Origin: Candidatus Nanopelagicales bacterium
GTDB taxonomy: Bacteria > Actinomycetota > Actinomycetes > S36-B12
Reading direction: 5' to 3'
DNA length: 32,012 nt
Assembly: GCA_017857175.1 (NCBI GenBank)
Contig: JAFMDS010000021.1
Coordinates: 1-32,012 of the forward strand
Made by a program: the position numbers and the translations under genes. The notes below the pieces were generated by a model. That model searched no databases, was not told the DNA's origin, and saw only the letters and a program-made list of their open reading frames with translations. Shown here in pieces: positions 21,124 to 29,975 of this stretch; within the stretch, counting starts at the first letter, position 1, and each line of letters starts with the position of its first letter.

Positions 21124-24100
21124 ATGAATTCAGTGGATTCGTTTGCTCATTTACAGGTTGCATCGGGCTATTCCTTGCAATATGGCACTACTCAGCCAAG
21201 TGTTTTAGTGGATCGTGCTGTTGAACTGGGACAAAACATCATTGGTCTCACCGACCGCAATGGTCTCTATGGTGCGGTTCAATGGGCCCGAGCTTGTATG
21301 GGTGCGGGTATCTCACCTGTCATCGGGGTTGACCTTGCCGTCGATCGCACTCAGATGCAGGCGATTTCTGGCGCTGGTGCTCGAAATAATCCCAGGAGGA
21401 CACCAGCACATGGCGGCATTTGGGTTGATGAATCACAACCACGGGTAACGCTGTTGGCAACGAATGCAACGGGTTGGGCATCGTTGTGCCGTCTAGTTTC
21501 AGCAGCGCATGCACATTCAGGTAGTGCTCAGCCTGGTAATGGGTCTCGTAGTAATCCAGTGTTGCCATGGTCTGCTCTTGCTCAACATCATGCGGGGATT
21601 GTCGCTCTGCTCGGGGCTGAATCTGAAGTAGGCCAAGCACTGTTAACTGGAAAGGGCCACAAGGCTGATGCACTAGTTCGTCCATGGCGAGCAATCTTTA
21701 ACAGGTATTTGGGCATTGCCGTGACATCACACCGTGCGGCTCCTAGGCATCACTACTCCACATCTAAAGCAGCACAATTATTGTCGTGGGCACGAGGGGA
21801 AAATCTGCCAGTGGTGTTAACCAACGCAGTTCGATATTTAACCCCCGAGCAAGCTCGAGTGGCCGATGTCCTTGATGCGGCCCGACACCTTGTTTCATTA
21901 GATTCCAAGCACCTAAACGCGACTCGCAATAACGGTGAGGGCTATTTAAAAAGTGGCACACAAATGCGTGATATTGCTGGAGAAATATGCCACCAAGCTG
22001 GTGAGCAAGATGTGTCGCGACTTTTGCGTGATACTCGGCATTTAGCGGAATACTGTGCGTTAGATCCTGCGGTGGACCTTGGCCTCGGTTCAGTTTTCGT
22101 TCCGGAGCTTGATGTTTTACTTGATCGTAAAATTTCTGATCCAGAACGTGAAGCGAATGCAATTTTATTGCAACGGTGTCAGGCTAAATTGCCTGTGCGA
22201 TATGCGCGCTCACGGGATCGATCGATCGCGGAGCATCGGTTACAGCAGGAGATGCGAACCATCACCCATCTTGGATTTTCTGGATACTTCCTCACGGTCG
22301 GCCATGTGGTTGACATGATCAAGGAACGGGGTGTGCGGGTTGCTGCCCGCGGTTCGGGTGCTGGAAGTTTGGTGAACTATTTGCTGGGGATCTCAGGAGT
22401 TGACCCGATTGAGCAGGACCTACTCATGGAGCGTTTCCTGTCGCCGCTGCGCAAGGTCCTCCCTGACATTGATATTGATGTCGAGTCTGACCGACGGCTG
22501 GAGGTGTATCAATGGATCTTTGACAAATTTGGTACTGACCGCATTGCCACTGTTTCCATGATGGAGACCTACCGTGCGCGTTCAGCAGTGCGTGATGTCG
22601 GGATGGCCCTCGGAATGCCGTCGGCTGATATTGATGCATTCGCCAAAGCTTTCCCACACATTCGGGCACGAAATGTGAAATCGGCCCTGGAGGATTTACC
22701 GGAACTACGCAGATCGTCATTCGGGCGTCTGGCCGCAACTGGGGAGTTAGAAAGCTTTCTCAGTCTGGTTGAAGGCCTTGATGGATTACCCCGCCATATT
22801 GCAATGCATCCCTGCGGTGTTGTGCTCTCTGATCTGACTTTGCTTGACCGAACTCCAGTCGAAAGTAGTGCCGCAGGCTTTCCCATGACTCATTTTGATA
22901 AACACGATGTCGAACACATGGGCCTGCTTAAGCTCGATGTCCTCGGTGTCCGCATGCAATCGGCCATGGCACATGCGCTCAATGAGGCAGAGCGAGTGAC
23001 GGGAGTGCGGCCAGTGATTGACGGAACCACATTGGATGACCCGGAAACATTTGCATTAATTCAGTCCACCCGAACGCTTGGCTGTTTTCAAATTGAATCC
23101 CCAGGGCAACGTGAACTTGTTGGCAAATTCGCACCAGAAACTTTTGGCGATTTGATCATTGACATTTCCCTCTTTCGCCCAGGTCCGGTGAAGTCTGACA
23201 TGATCACGCCCTTTTTACGTGCACGGCAAGGGTGGAATAAGCCTGAGTACCCACATCCAGATTTACAGCAGGCTCTCGAAGAAACCTACGGTGTGGTCGT
23301 TTTCCATGAGCAAGTTCTGCGCACATTTAGTGTCTTCACAGGGTGCTCGCTCGCTGAGGCAGATGAATCACGGCGCGCCATGGGTTCGCCCGCTGGTCAA
23401 GACGATGTTCGTGCATGGTTCTATCCAGCAGCACTTGCTCGTGGTTACAGTCTTGAGCAGGTTGATCGAGTTTGGGAGATTTTGCGCGCATTTGCATCAT
23501 TTGGTTTTTGTAAAGCGCATGCTGCGGCATTTGCATTACCCACCTACCAGTCCGCATGGTTAAAGACACATCACCCAGCTGCTTTTTACTGTGGGTTACT
23601 CACTCATGATCCCGGCATGTATCCCAAGCGGTTAATCCTTGACGATGCCCGCAATTTCGGTGTTGCAATCCTTGGACTTGATGTGAACAGATCCGCTGAG
23701 GTCTATCAACTTGAAGCTATTAATCCTGACGAATCCCTAGAATGCGGTATTCGAATCGCATTCACTGACGTTAAAGAAATTTCAACTGATGAAATAGAGC
23801 GATTAATTCAAGGGCAGCCATACTCATCTCTGTCAGATGTATGGCAGAGGGCTCGTCCCTCGCGCCCAGTTTTAGAAAATCTTGTTGTTGCTGGAGCCTT
23901 CGATTCACTCTATGGGTTTAACAGTCATGGAGCACGCAATCACATAACTCGGCGTGACCTACTACTCCAGATAGCTGACTTGGCGCGAGGCAAGACTGTT
24001 TCAACGGCGCAACTTTCCTTTGACATGAATTCATGTGCTGACACTTCACTTGTCTCAGGTTTGCCGGAAATGAATGCAGCTGAGCGGGTTCGTTCCGAGC

Positions 24101-24690
24101 TTGAAGTTCTCGGATTGGATGTTAGCTCGCATGTTTTGGAGTTTTATTCAGATGTTCTTTCGGCATTAAATGTTGTTCAGTCCCGTGACTTGCTCACATG
24201 TAGGTCAAAAGAATCGATTTTTGTTGCAGGGGTGAAGGTGGCAACCCAAATGCCACCTGTGCGCAGTGGCAAGAGAGTTGTATTCCTCACTCTTGATGAT
24301 TCAACCGGGCCACTGGATGCCACATTCTTTGAAAATGCCCAAGGGCCCTTTGCGCACGACCTGTTTAACTCGTGGATTCTTCTTGTCCGAGGTGAAGTGC
24401 GACGAACTGGCCCACGTGGTGTTTCACTCCGAGCAACTGGCTGTTGGGAGTTGGGGACTATCCGCAGACTGTGGCTTCAGGGGGGAGTCTCTGCCGTGAA
24501 CGAGCATGTTCTTGCCGCACCTATACCTGACACTGGTGCACCCATGAAACGAACTGCGCTTATTCACGCCAGTGGGTTCAAGCAGTCGCCCTACGCAGAC
24601 ATTAAATCGCCAGCTCCCGTCCCGGTACTTTCTGAAACCAATGCACCCAGCAAACTCTGGCACCGCAGCCCAGGAACCCCGGGATGGTAG
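21124..24690 (+). CDS. dnaE2: Error-prone DNA polymerase III alpha-type subunit DnaE2
   Basis: The 1188-residue protein is a second, non-replicative C-family polymerase. It has an N-terminal PHP domain (about 1-330), polymerase palm and thumb, fingers with a FGFCKAHAAAFALPTYQSAWLK block near residue 800, and an OB-fold region beginning about VKVATQMPP near residue 1040. Catalytic aspartates are present: PDIDID at 447-452 and KLDVLG with D605. The PHP motif reads HLQV where active PHP domains have HxH, and TDR replaces TDH, so exonuclease proofreading is probably lost. DnaE2 performs translesion and mutagenic synthesis in Actinobacteria, usually under LexA control. No imuA or imuB is in the window; dinB follows instead. 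The ATG at 21124 gives a normal start. Confidence 0.93.
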   Translation: MNSVDSFAHLQVASGYSLQYGTTQPSVLVDRAVELGQNIIGLTDRNGLYGAVQWARACMGAGISPVIGVDLAVDRTQMQAISGAGARNNPRRTPAHGGIWVDESQPRVTLLATNATGWASLCRLVSAAHAHSGSAQPGNGSRSNPVLPWSALAQHHAGIVALLGAESEVGQALLTGKGHKADALVRPWRAIFNRYLGIAVTSHRAAPRHHYSTSKAAQLLSWARGENLPVVLTNAVRYLTPEQARVADVLDAARHLVSLDSKHLNATRNNGEGYLKSGTQMRDIAGEICHQAGEQDVSRLLRDTRHLAEYCALDPAVDLGLGSVFVPELDVLLDRKISDPEREANAILLQRCQAKLPVRYARSRDRSIAEHRLQQEMRTITHLGFSGYFLTVGHVVDMIKERGVRVAARGSGAGSLVNYLLGISGVDPIEQDLLMERFLSPLRKVLPDIDIDVESDRRLEVYQWIFDKFGTDRIATVSMMETYRARSAVRDVGMALGMPSADIDAFAKAFPHIRARNVKSALEDLPELRRSSFGRLAATGELESFLSLVEGLDGLPRHIAMHPCGVVLSDLTLLDRTPVESSAAGFPMTHFDKHDVEHMGLLKLDVLGVRMQSAMAHALNEAERVTGVRPVIDGTTLDDPETFALIQSTRTLGCFQIESPGQRELVGKFAPETFGDLIIDISLFRPGPVKSDMITPFLRARQGWNKPEYPHPDLQQALEETYGVVVFHEQVLRTFSVFTGCSLAEADESRRAMGSPAGQDDVRAWFYPAALARGYSLEQVDRVWEILRAFASFGFCKAHAAAFALPTYQSAWLKTHHPAAFYCGLLTHDPGMYPKRLILDDARNFGVAILGLDVNRSAEVYQLEAINPDESLECGIRIAFTDVKEISTDEIERLIQGQPYSSLSDVWQRARPSRPVLENLVVAGAFDSLYGFNSHGARNHITRRDLLLQIADLARGKTVSTAQLSFDMNSCADTSLVSGLPEMNAAERVRSELEVLGLDVSSHVLEFYSDVLSALNVVQSRDLLTCRSKESIFVAGVKVATQMPPVRSGKRVVFLTLDDSTGPLDATFFENAQGPFAHDLFNSWILLVRGEVRRTGPRGVSLRATGCWELGTIRRLWLQGGVSAVNEHVLAAPIPDTGAPMKRTALIHASGFKQSPYADIKSPAPVPVLSETNAPSKLWHRSPGTPGW

Positions 24691-24784
24691 TTATGCATGA
24701 TTATTCAAATAGGTTCTCGTGCAGACATAATCAGCACATACCGCACACTTGGTTTCATCCACGACAGACGAAGGGGAGGCAGAA

Positions 24785-26023
24785 ATGAGTCGCAGCCAGG
24801 TGCGCCGCCCTGGTGGGAAAGTTGGCTTTGGCACTAATGACGCTGGCTGCACGATTCTTCATGTCGATATGGATGCTTTTTATGCATCAGTTGAGTTGCG
24901 CGATCGACCCGAACTTCATGGCACACCTGTCATTATCGCCGCACAAGGCAACAGAGGCGTGGTGCTGACAGCTACCTATGAAGCGCGCGAGCTGGGTGTT
25001 CACTCGGCAATGCCATTGTCCCGAGCCAGACGGATTGCGCCTGAAGCAACAATCATCTCTCCCAATCACGATAAGTACAGCGTTGTCAGTCGGAATGTCA
25101 TGGCGCTGTTCGAATCGATCACGCCACTTGTTGAGCCAATCAGCCTCGATGAGGCGTTTCTTGATGTCTCCGGCGCTTTGCGCAGGCTTTCAAGTTCTGT
25201 GACAATTGCTGAACTTATTCGTGCGCGGGTGGCTGACGAACAAGGAATAACGTGCTCGGTGGGCGTTGCATCCACCAAATTTGTTGCGAAATTAGCATCA
25301 ACTCGAGCAAAGCCCGATGGCTTGCTTCTCGTCCCTGAAGACTCGGTTATTGAATTTCTTCACCCATTGCCCATTGGTTCACTGTGGGGAGTAGGAGAAA
25401 AAACTGAAGAGCAACTCACTCGACTTGGTTTGCGCACAGTGGGAGATATAGCGAACACCCCGGTTGGAACATTGACCCGAGCGCTCGGAGCAGCCGGAGC
25501 GCACCTCCACGAATTATCATGGGGGCGTGACCCACGTTCGGTTACTCCCCATGAGCCTGAAAAAAGTGTGAGCAACGAAAATACTTTTTCACATGACATC
25601 GATGATCCCGAAGTGATTCGGGCTGAGATCGCGCACTTGTCAGACAAAGTTGCAAGCCGGCTGAGAGCCGCGGGATATCGAGGTAAGACGGTCACCTTGA
25701 AACTCCGTTTTGCTGACTTCACCACAATTACTCGGTCCAAGAGTGGCATGCATACAGACCTTGCCCACGACATTTATTCCATAACGTGGTCGTTATTCCA
25801 AGCCCTCGGTTTACAACGTGTTCGGATTCGACTCGTTGGCGTCAAAGTCGATGGGTTGGTGCCCGCAGGTGATGCACCAGAGCAGCTTCACTTTGGAGAA
25901 CCTGAACATGGCCGGCGTGATGCCGAACTTGCCATTGACAAGTTGCGAACCAAGTTTGGTTCCAGTGCTGTTCAATCAGGTCGGACTGTTCCGAGTATTG
26001 AGATCACTCCTCAGGAGCAATGA
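24785..26023 (+). CDS. dinB: DNA polymerase IV (Y family, DinB)
   Basis: This 412-residue polymerase copies damaged templates. The palm begins ILHVDMDAFYASVELRDRP (metal ligands D28 and nearby), followed by TATYEARELGVHSAMPLSRAR and ISLDEAFLDVSG with the catalytic D122-E123 pair. A thumb with helix-hairpin-helix (GSLWGVGEKTEEQLTRLGL) and the little-finger domain with EKSVSNENTFSHDI and RLVGVKVDGL follow. ATG 24785 is chosen over the upstream GTG/ATG frame (24749) since AGGGGAGG lies about 7 nt before it and the alternative adds only 12 poorly conserved residues. It follows dnaE2 by 94 nt and overlaps the convergent EamA gene by 20 nt. No C-terminal clamp-binding motif is evident to me. Confidence 0.94.
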   Translation: MSRSQVRRPGGKVGFGTNDAGCTILHVDMDAFYASVELRDRPELHGTPVIIAAQGNRGVVLTATYEARELGVHSAMPLSRARRIAPEATIISPNHDKYSVVSRNVMALFESITPLVEPISLDEAFLDVSGALRRLSSSVTIAELIRARVADEQGITCSVGVASTKFVAKLASTRAKPDGLLLVPEDSVIEFLHPLPIGSLWGVGEKTEEQLTRLGLRTVGDIANTPVGTLTRALGAAGAHLHELSWGRDPRSVTPHEPEKSVSNENTFSHDIDDPEVIRAEIAHLSDKVASRLRAAGYRGKTVTLKLRFADFTTITRSKSGMHTDLAHDIYSITWSLFQALGLQRVRIRLVGVKVDGLVPAGDAPEQLHFGEPEHGRRDAELAIDKLRTKFGSSAVQSGRTVPSIEITPQEQ

Positions 26024-26924
26024 TCAGGGAGCCTGACTTTGCCGCCGGGCGGCTGCGCAGAGCCCACATGACGCACACAATGATGATGCAGGCCATCACC
26101 ACAGTAATTGGCGTGACCACCTCATGAAGTAGAAGGGCGGACCACAGCAATGTCAGTAGGGCTTGAAGTTGTTGTACCTGCCCACCGACTGCCGTTCCAG
26201 CCATGGCCAACCCTCGGTACCAAGCAAAGAACGCTAAATACATCGAGGACAAACCTAAGAGAATGAGCGCAGACCATTCCCCCGATGTTGGGCTGAATGA
26301 ATCTGCGGTGAAGAAATAAATCATGAGCGTGGCAGGCACGGTAACCGGCAAAGCTAGAACAACCACCCATGAAATGACTTGCCAGCCAGGCATAACTCGC
26401 GTTATAGCGGCACCTTCTACGTAGCACCAAGATGAACTTAAGACAGCCCCCACAATAAGTAAATCAGCAATCAAATCTGCGCCCTCTGCGCCGCCTCGGC
26501 TGAGTGCAAAAATAACCAGAGCCATCGTTCCCAGCGTCGATGCAATCCAGAACTGCTTGGACACTCGCTCGTGGAATCGCACCACGGCGATTATTGCTGT
26601 GGTTAACGGCATAAATGCGGCGATGACCGCAGCATGAGCCGCTGTCGTGCGCTCCAGGGCAAGAGCTAGGAGAATTGGCCAACCAAAGACCGCTCCAATC
26701 ATGGTGAACATGAGTGGTTTGAGTTGATTGCGGTGAGGAAATGGAACTCGCGCTAGCGAAAGCAGTATGAGAGCGAGGGCCCCCGCGATAACGGCACGTC
26801 CCGTTGCCGTCAGGTAGGGGGAAAATCCACCCACGGCCACCTTGGTCAGGGGGAGTGAAAAGGAGAAAAGAATGACTCCCAGAAGCGCCCACAGCAGGCC
26901 GATTCGTATCTGGCGGTTGGGCAT
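26004..26924 (-). CDS. EamA/DMT-family transporter
   Basis: This 306-residue membrane protein has about ten helices in two EamA repeats: LLWALLGVILFSFSLPLTKVAVGG at the start and GLSSMYLAFFAWYRGLAMAGTAVGGQVQQLQ in the second half. These are typical of DMT exporters of amino acids or other metabolites; the substrate is unknown. It differs clearly from the EamA protein at 17781. The last 20 nt overlap the 3' end of dinB on the other strand, an unusually tight convergent pair. The ATG at 26924 fits the first helix. A CACTAT hexamer 6 nt upstream is a weak -10 candidate. Confidence 0.88.
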   Translation of the reverse strand: MPNRQIRIGLLWALLGVILFSFSLPLTKVAVGGFSPYLTATGRAVIAGALALILLSLARVPFPHRNQLKPLMFTMIGAVFGWPILLALALERTTAAHAAVIAAFMPLTTAIIAVVRFHERVSKQFWIASTLGTMALVIFALSRGGAEGADLIADLLIVGAVLSSSWCYVEGAAITRVMPGWQVISWVVVLALPVTVPATLMIYFFTADSFSPTSGEWSALILLGLSSMYLAFFAWYRGLAMAGTAVGGQVQQLQALLTLLWSALLLHEVVTPITVVMACIIIVCVMWALRSRPAAKSGSLIIAPEE

Positions 26925-27099
26925 GGCGCAATAGTGTCAAATTCGGGAGTAGGCGCACTCAGGACCATCGGAAATCCGCTCCGAGAAGCAGAAACCCACT
27001 AAATCGGGGTGAGGGGTTGCTTCATCAGGGTTTCGTCATATCCTTAGATGGTACGTGTCCGGCGGGCACGGTGAAAAATTACAGTCGGAAGGGAGCACC

Positions 27100-27492
27100 A
27101 TGGCGCTGTCAGAGCATGAGCAGAAGTTGCTCGAACAAATGGAACAAGCCCTTTACGCTGACGATCCAAAGTTTGCCACCAACATTCGTACCGCGGGCGG
27201 TAGCGCTAGTCGGGGACGAGCAGCGCTTGGAGTCTTAGCGGTTCTTGCTGGACTTGGACTTCTCGTTGCAGGTGTTGCATTTGCCCCCGCACTAGGAGTC
27301 GCTGGCTTCACCGTCATGTTGATTGGTGCTGTGATCACCTATACGGCTTTCACAACTGGCGCAATTGCCACTCCGGAATCACCTGAAGAGTTGCAAGAAA
27401 GTTCAATTCCAAAAATGCCTAAGGCATCCAAGAATGATGGTTTCATGAACCGCATGGAAGATCGGTGGCGCAAGCGCACCGAGGGCGAGTAG
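27100..27492 (+). CDS. DUF3040 membrane protein
   Basis: The 130-residue protein has the DUF3040 hallmark N-terminus MALSEHEQKLLEQMEQALYADDPKFA, then two adjacent membrane helices (about 45-95), and a charged C-terminal tail. The family is widespread in Actinobacteria, often close to dinB or the mraZ region; its role is unknown. ATG 27100 is chosen because GGAAGGGAG lies just upstream and the conserved MxLSEHEQ sequence begins there; the open frame extends 15 codons upstream without support. The preceding 175 nt have no gene or strong motif that I can see. Confidence 0.9.
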   Translation: MALSEHEQKLLEQMEQALYADDPKFATNIRTAGGSASRGRAALGVLAVLAGLGLLVAGVAFAPALGVAGFTVMLIGAVITYTAFTTGAIATPESPEELQESSIPKMPKASKNDGFMNRMEDRWRKRTEGE

Positions 27493-27505
27493 CCGGATCA
27501 ATTTC

Positions 27506-28045
27506 GTGGCCGACGCTAACAACATTGTTCCCGCCCAATTGGGCCGCTTTTTTGAAGACTTTGAAGTAGGAACCACCTACCAACATCCATTTGGGCGCAC
27601 CATCAGCGAGGCTGACTCCACTTGGTTCACACTCTTAACGTGCAATACAAATCAAAATCACTTCAACGCACACCTCGCTGAGAGCAACCCCATCACTCAG
27701 GGTCGAATAATTGTTAACTCAGGGCTCACGGTCGCTTTGGTGCTGGGACTTTCCGTTATTGACATGAGTCAAAATGCAGTGGCGAACCTGGGCTGGACTG
27801 ACATCAAGTTGACCCATCCGGTGTATATCGGTGACACGATTTATGCAGAAAGCGTGTGCCTTGAAAAGCGGGAGAGCGGATCACGCCCTGAAATGGGAAT
27901 CATACGAATGAAGACCCGTGGTTTAAACCAAGATGGCGACGAAATAGTTTCCTGGTTCAGGTCAGTGATGGTGCCCAAGCGCACAAGTGGCATTGGGCAA
28001 AATTATTTCCCTGAAGCGAAAAATGGCCCCTTAACCGCAGAGTAA
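27506..28045 (+). CDS. MaoC-like (R)-hydratase, mesaconyl-CoA hydratase-like
   Basis: The 179-residue product has a hot-dog-fold MaoC domain. GRTISEADSTWFTLLTCNTNQNHFNAHLAES and WTDIKLTHPVYIGDTIYAES are the active-site and interface blocks. In this branch, the R-hydratase Asp-His pair appears as N and H (NQNHFNAH), resembling mesaconyl-CoA hydratase-like proteins rather than classical PhaJ. It probably hydrates a short enoyl-CoA; the actual substrate cannot be told. GTG 27506 lies 14 nt after the DUF3040 stop and has neither a Shine-Dalgarno nor the leaderless hexamer, so the start is provisional. No acyl-CoA metabolism genes adjoin it. Confidence 0.8.
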   Translation: MADANNIVPAQLGRFFEDFEVGTTYQHPFGRTISEADSTWFTLLTCNTNQNHFNAHLAESNPITQGRIIVNSGLTVALVLGLSVIDMSQNAVANLGWTDIKLTHPVYIGDTIYAESVCLEKRESGSRPEMGIIRMKTRGLNQDGDEIVSWFRSVMVPKRTSGIGQNYFPEAKNGPLTAE

Positions 28046-28114
28046 AGTCAACGGGCCTGCGTTCTTTCGCCCGCACAGTTCACATGCGCCAAATTAAATG
28101 TCTGACACCTCGCC

Positions 28115-28684
28115 ATGGCGTGGGAGCGTACGGTGCGCAATGATGACCCTATGCGTGAGGAGATCGACGTTTCGGTGACCGTGCCGATGAGCGCTGGAGC
28201 CCTTTACCCGTTAGTTTCGGCGGCGACATCAACGGTAGAAAATCTGGTTGGTCTGACAAAGTTCACGGCGCAGACCTGCGTGCATCTGGCATCAGAGGCA
28301 TCTAAAAGTGCAACAAATGAGGTTCTTGATCGTGTTGTGCCCCCGCTCTTTAGTGCCGTTATCTCGCGCGTCGATCTCACTGAGATCGTGCTCAATAATG
28401 TTGACGTCAATGCGATAGTGGCGAAAACGCAGCTTGACCCAATCATCGATCGAATCCCTATGACCGAAATCGCGGACTATGTCATCGAAGAAATTGACTT
28501 ACCCACTCTCGTGCGTGAGAGCACAGGAGGTGTCGCGGATGACATTTTGGGACTTTTACGGTTCCAAGCATTGGAAACAGATAATTTCCTCAGCACAGTG
28601 GTTGATCGAGTTCTATTTCGCAAAAGAACCCGTGCACAAGAACTTGATCAAGCCATGGATTCTCAGGATTCGGAAAATTCATGA
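28115..28684 (+). CDS. Protein with degenerate ~10-residue repeats, paired with RDD protein
   Basis: The 189-residue acidic protein is of unknown function. Residues about 88-150 hold roughly ten-residue repeats of the VDLxxIVxxV type (VDLTEIVLNN, VDVNAIVAKT, LDPIIDRI, MTEIADYVIEE, IDLPTLVREST). Similar repeat segments in Actinobacteria are often linked or fused to RDD membrane domains, and here the RDD gene overlaps it by ATGA. A tail LSTVVDRVLFRKRTR ends the conserved part. It has no membrane segment or signal peptide that I can see. The ATG at 28115 is uncertain: GTG 28133 has GGGAG 9 nt before it and is a good alternative. Confidence 0.75.
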   Translation: MAWERTVRNDDPMREEIDVSVTVPMSAGALYPLVSAATSTVENLVGLTKFTAQTCVHLASEASKSATNEVLDRVVPPLFSAVISRVDLTEIVLNNVDVNAIVAKTQLDPIIDRIPMTEIADYVIEEIDLPTLVRESTGGVADDILGLLRFQALETDNFLSTVVDRVLFRKRTRAQELDQAMDSQDSENS

Positions 28685-29205
28685 GTTCATTTAAAGAATT
28701 CAGAAGTACGCATTGGTCTGGAGAGCCTCTGAAGTTCAACACCATTCCCGAACGAGCCCGCAATATCCAGGGAATGACAGCGGGATTCACGTCCCGCTTC
28801 ATATCAGTGTTAATTGATATGGCAGTCATAGCTTTATTCGTGTTGTGTTCTTATGGTTTGTGGATTTTCATGCGCTATGTCTTGAGTGTCTTTTATGACC
28901 TCCCTCAGCTTTCGGGGGTGCCGCTCCTCATCATTGGCTATGTCCTGATGTGGTTTTACTGGACGTGGTCATGGGCTACGGGAGGCAAGGCCTTGGGGAA
29001 TTTGCTCATGGGCCTTCGCGTGCAAATGATTTCTGGCGGATCACTGTCACTGGGACCTGCAGCATTGAGGGCGCTCTTTTCGGTGGTATTCCCGTTGGGC
29101 CTTGCTTGGGCGATCATCAACCGTAATAACAGATCCCTGCAGGATATTGTCTTGCGCACTGAAGTTGTTTATGACTGGACGCCTTTGGCATCCAAGCTTC
29201 AATAG
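28681..29205 (+). CDS. RDD-family membrane protein
   Basis: The 174-residue protein has three or so membrane helices in an RDD domain: AGFTSRFISVLIDMAVIALFV carries the R...D pattern, followed by WATGGKALGNLLMGLRVQ and LRALFSVVFPLG. RDD domains lack one clear function and occur in ion-transport and membrane-associated proteins. It overlaps the preceding repeat protein by four bases (ATGA), so the two are translated together and probably act together. A soluble N-terminal segment of about 35 residues precedes the first helix. It ends 7 nt before a convergent DUF202 gene. Confidence 0.87.
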   Translation: MSSFKEFRSTHWSGEPLKFNTIPERARNIQGMTAGFTSRFISVLIDMAVIALFVLCSYGLWIFMRYVLSVFYDLPQLSGVPLLIIGYVLMWFYWTWSWATGGKALGNLLMGLRVQMISGGSLSLGPAALRALFSVVFPLGLAWAIINRNNRSLQDIVLRTEVVYDWTPLASKLQ

Positions 29206-29211
29206 CGGGGG

Positions 29212-29532
29212 TCACTCTTGGAAAATGAGAATTATTTCCGTCACTGCGAGCGCGCACGTTGCGATCGTGAGGAGTGCGGCCGTGGTCCCAGATGAGTTTT
29301 CAACTGAGCCAGCGAAATAGTTCATTGCCGAGTAGATGGTCGAGGTGATGATCACCGCAATTGCGATCAAAATGAGAATCCCAGCGAGAAGCAGTGATTG
29401 CTCCATTGCCAGTCGCGCGAGTGCGAATGTAGCTATGGAAAGCGTCAAAGCAGTTCGTCGCCACGACAACAGGGTCCGCTCCTGAGGCATACCCTCATCG
29501 GGGGCAGGGCGTTGAGATGATTCAGTGTCCAT
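29212..29532 (-). CDS. DUF202 small membrane protein (second of a pair)
   Basis: The 106-residue protein has the DUF202 motif ERTLLSWRRTALTLSIATFALARL followed by further hydrophobic segments, about three membrane helices. The family (YidH-like) has no settled function. It is encoded 10 nt after the other DUF202 gene, so the two form an operon; paired DUF202 genes may form a heteromer. ATG at 29532 is the first start and gives a short polar N-terminus. Confidence 0.87.
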   Translation of the reverse strand: MDTESSQRPAPDEGMPQERTLLSWRRTALTLSIATFALARLAMEQSLLLAGILILIAIAVIITSTIYSAMNYFAGSVENSSGTTAALLTIATCALAVTEIILIFQE

Positions 29533-29541
29533 GTGAGAGCT

Positions 29542-29904
29542 CTAGAGGAAGGCAATTGCTGCGACCACAGCCACGCCGAGTACGGCGCCAGAGAGAAGGA
29601 TTAATGCGGGCGAATGGGGGAGCGGTTGCCTAGTGCGCATGGCCCTTTCGACGCGAGCCCAAGAAAGCCATGCCCACAATGCGATGAGGGCCCCGAGTCC
29701 CAAGGCGACGATGGACAGCCATTTCTTCATCGTGGGGTCGATGCTGACGGAGAACGCATTGAGTGCAATGCCACCCGCGATAAAGGCCAGTCCAGTTCGA
29801 ATCCATGCTAGGAATGTGCGCTCATTTGCCAGTGAAAATCGTGGATCTGGCTCGGTACCTTCTTGGTACACGCGCTTTGGCCACCTTGTGTTAGGTGAAG
29901 TCAT
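29542..29904 (-). CDS. DUF202/YidH-family membrane protein (first of a pair)
   Basis: The 120-residue protein carries the DUF202 core ANERTFLAWIRTGLAFIAGGIALNAF, then two more helices ending near its C-terminus. Basic residues precede the first helix. The ATG at 29904 has AAGGGG 9 nt upstream on its strand, so it is a good start. It lies upstream of the other DUF202 gene in a two-gene operon. The 71 nt between it and the helicase gene show no gene. Confidence 0.9.
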   Translation of the reverse strand: MTSPNTRWPKRVYQEGTEPDPRFSLANERTFLAWIRTGLAFIAGGIALNAFSVSIDPTMKKWLSIVALGLGALIALWAWLSWARVERAMRTRQPLPHSPALILLSGAVLGVAVVAAIAFL

Positions 29905-29975
29905 CGTGAATCCCCTTGACTCGTAGGCGTGAGGCTACAGAGACGAGCCTACGCCAACCAAGACGGTTGATGCTT

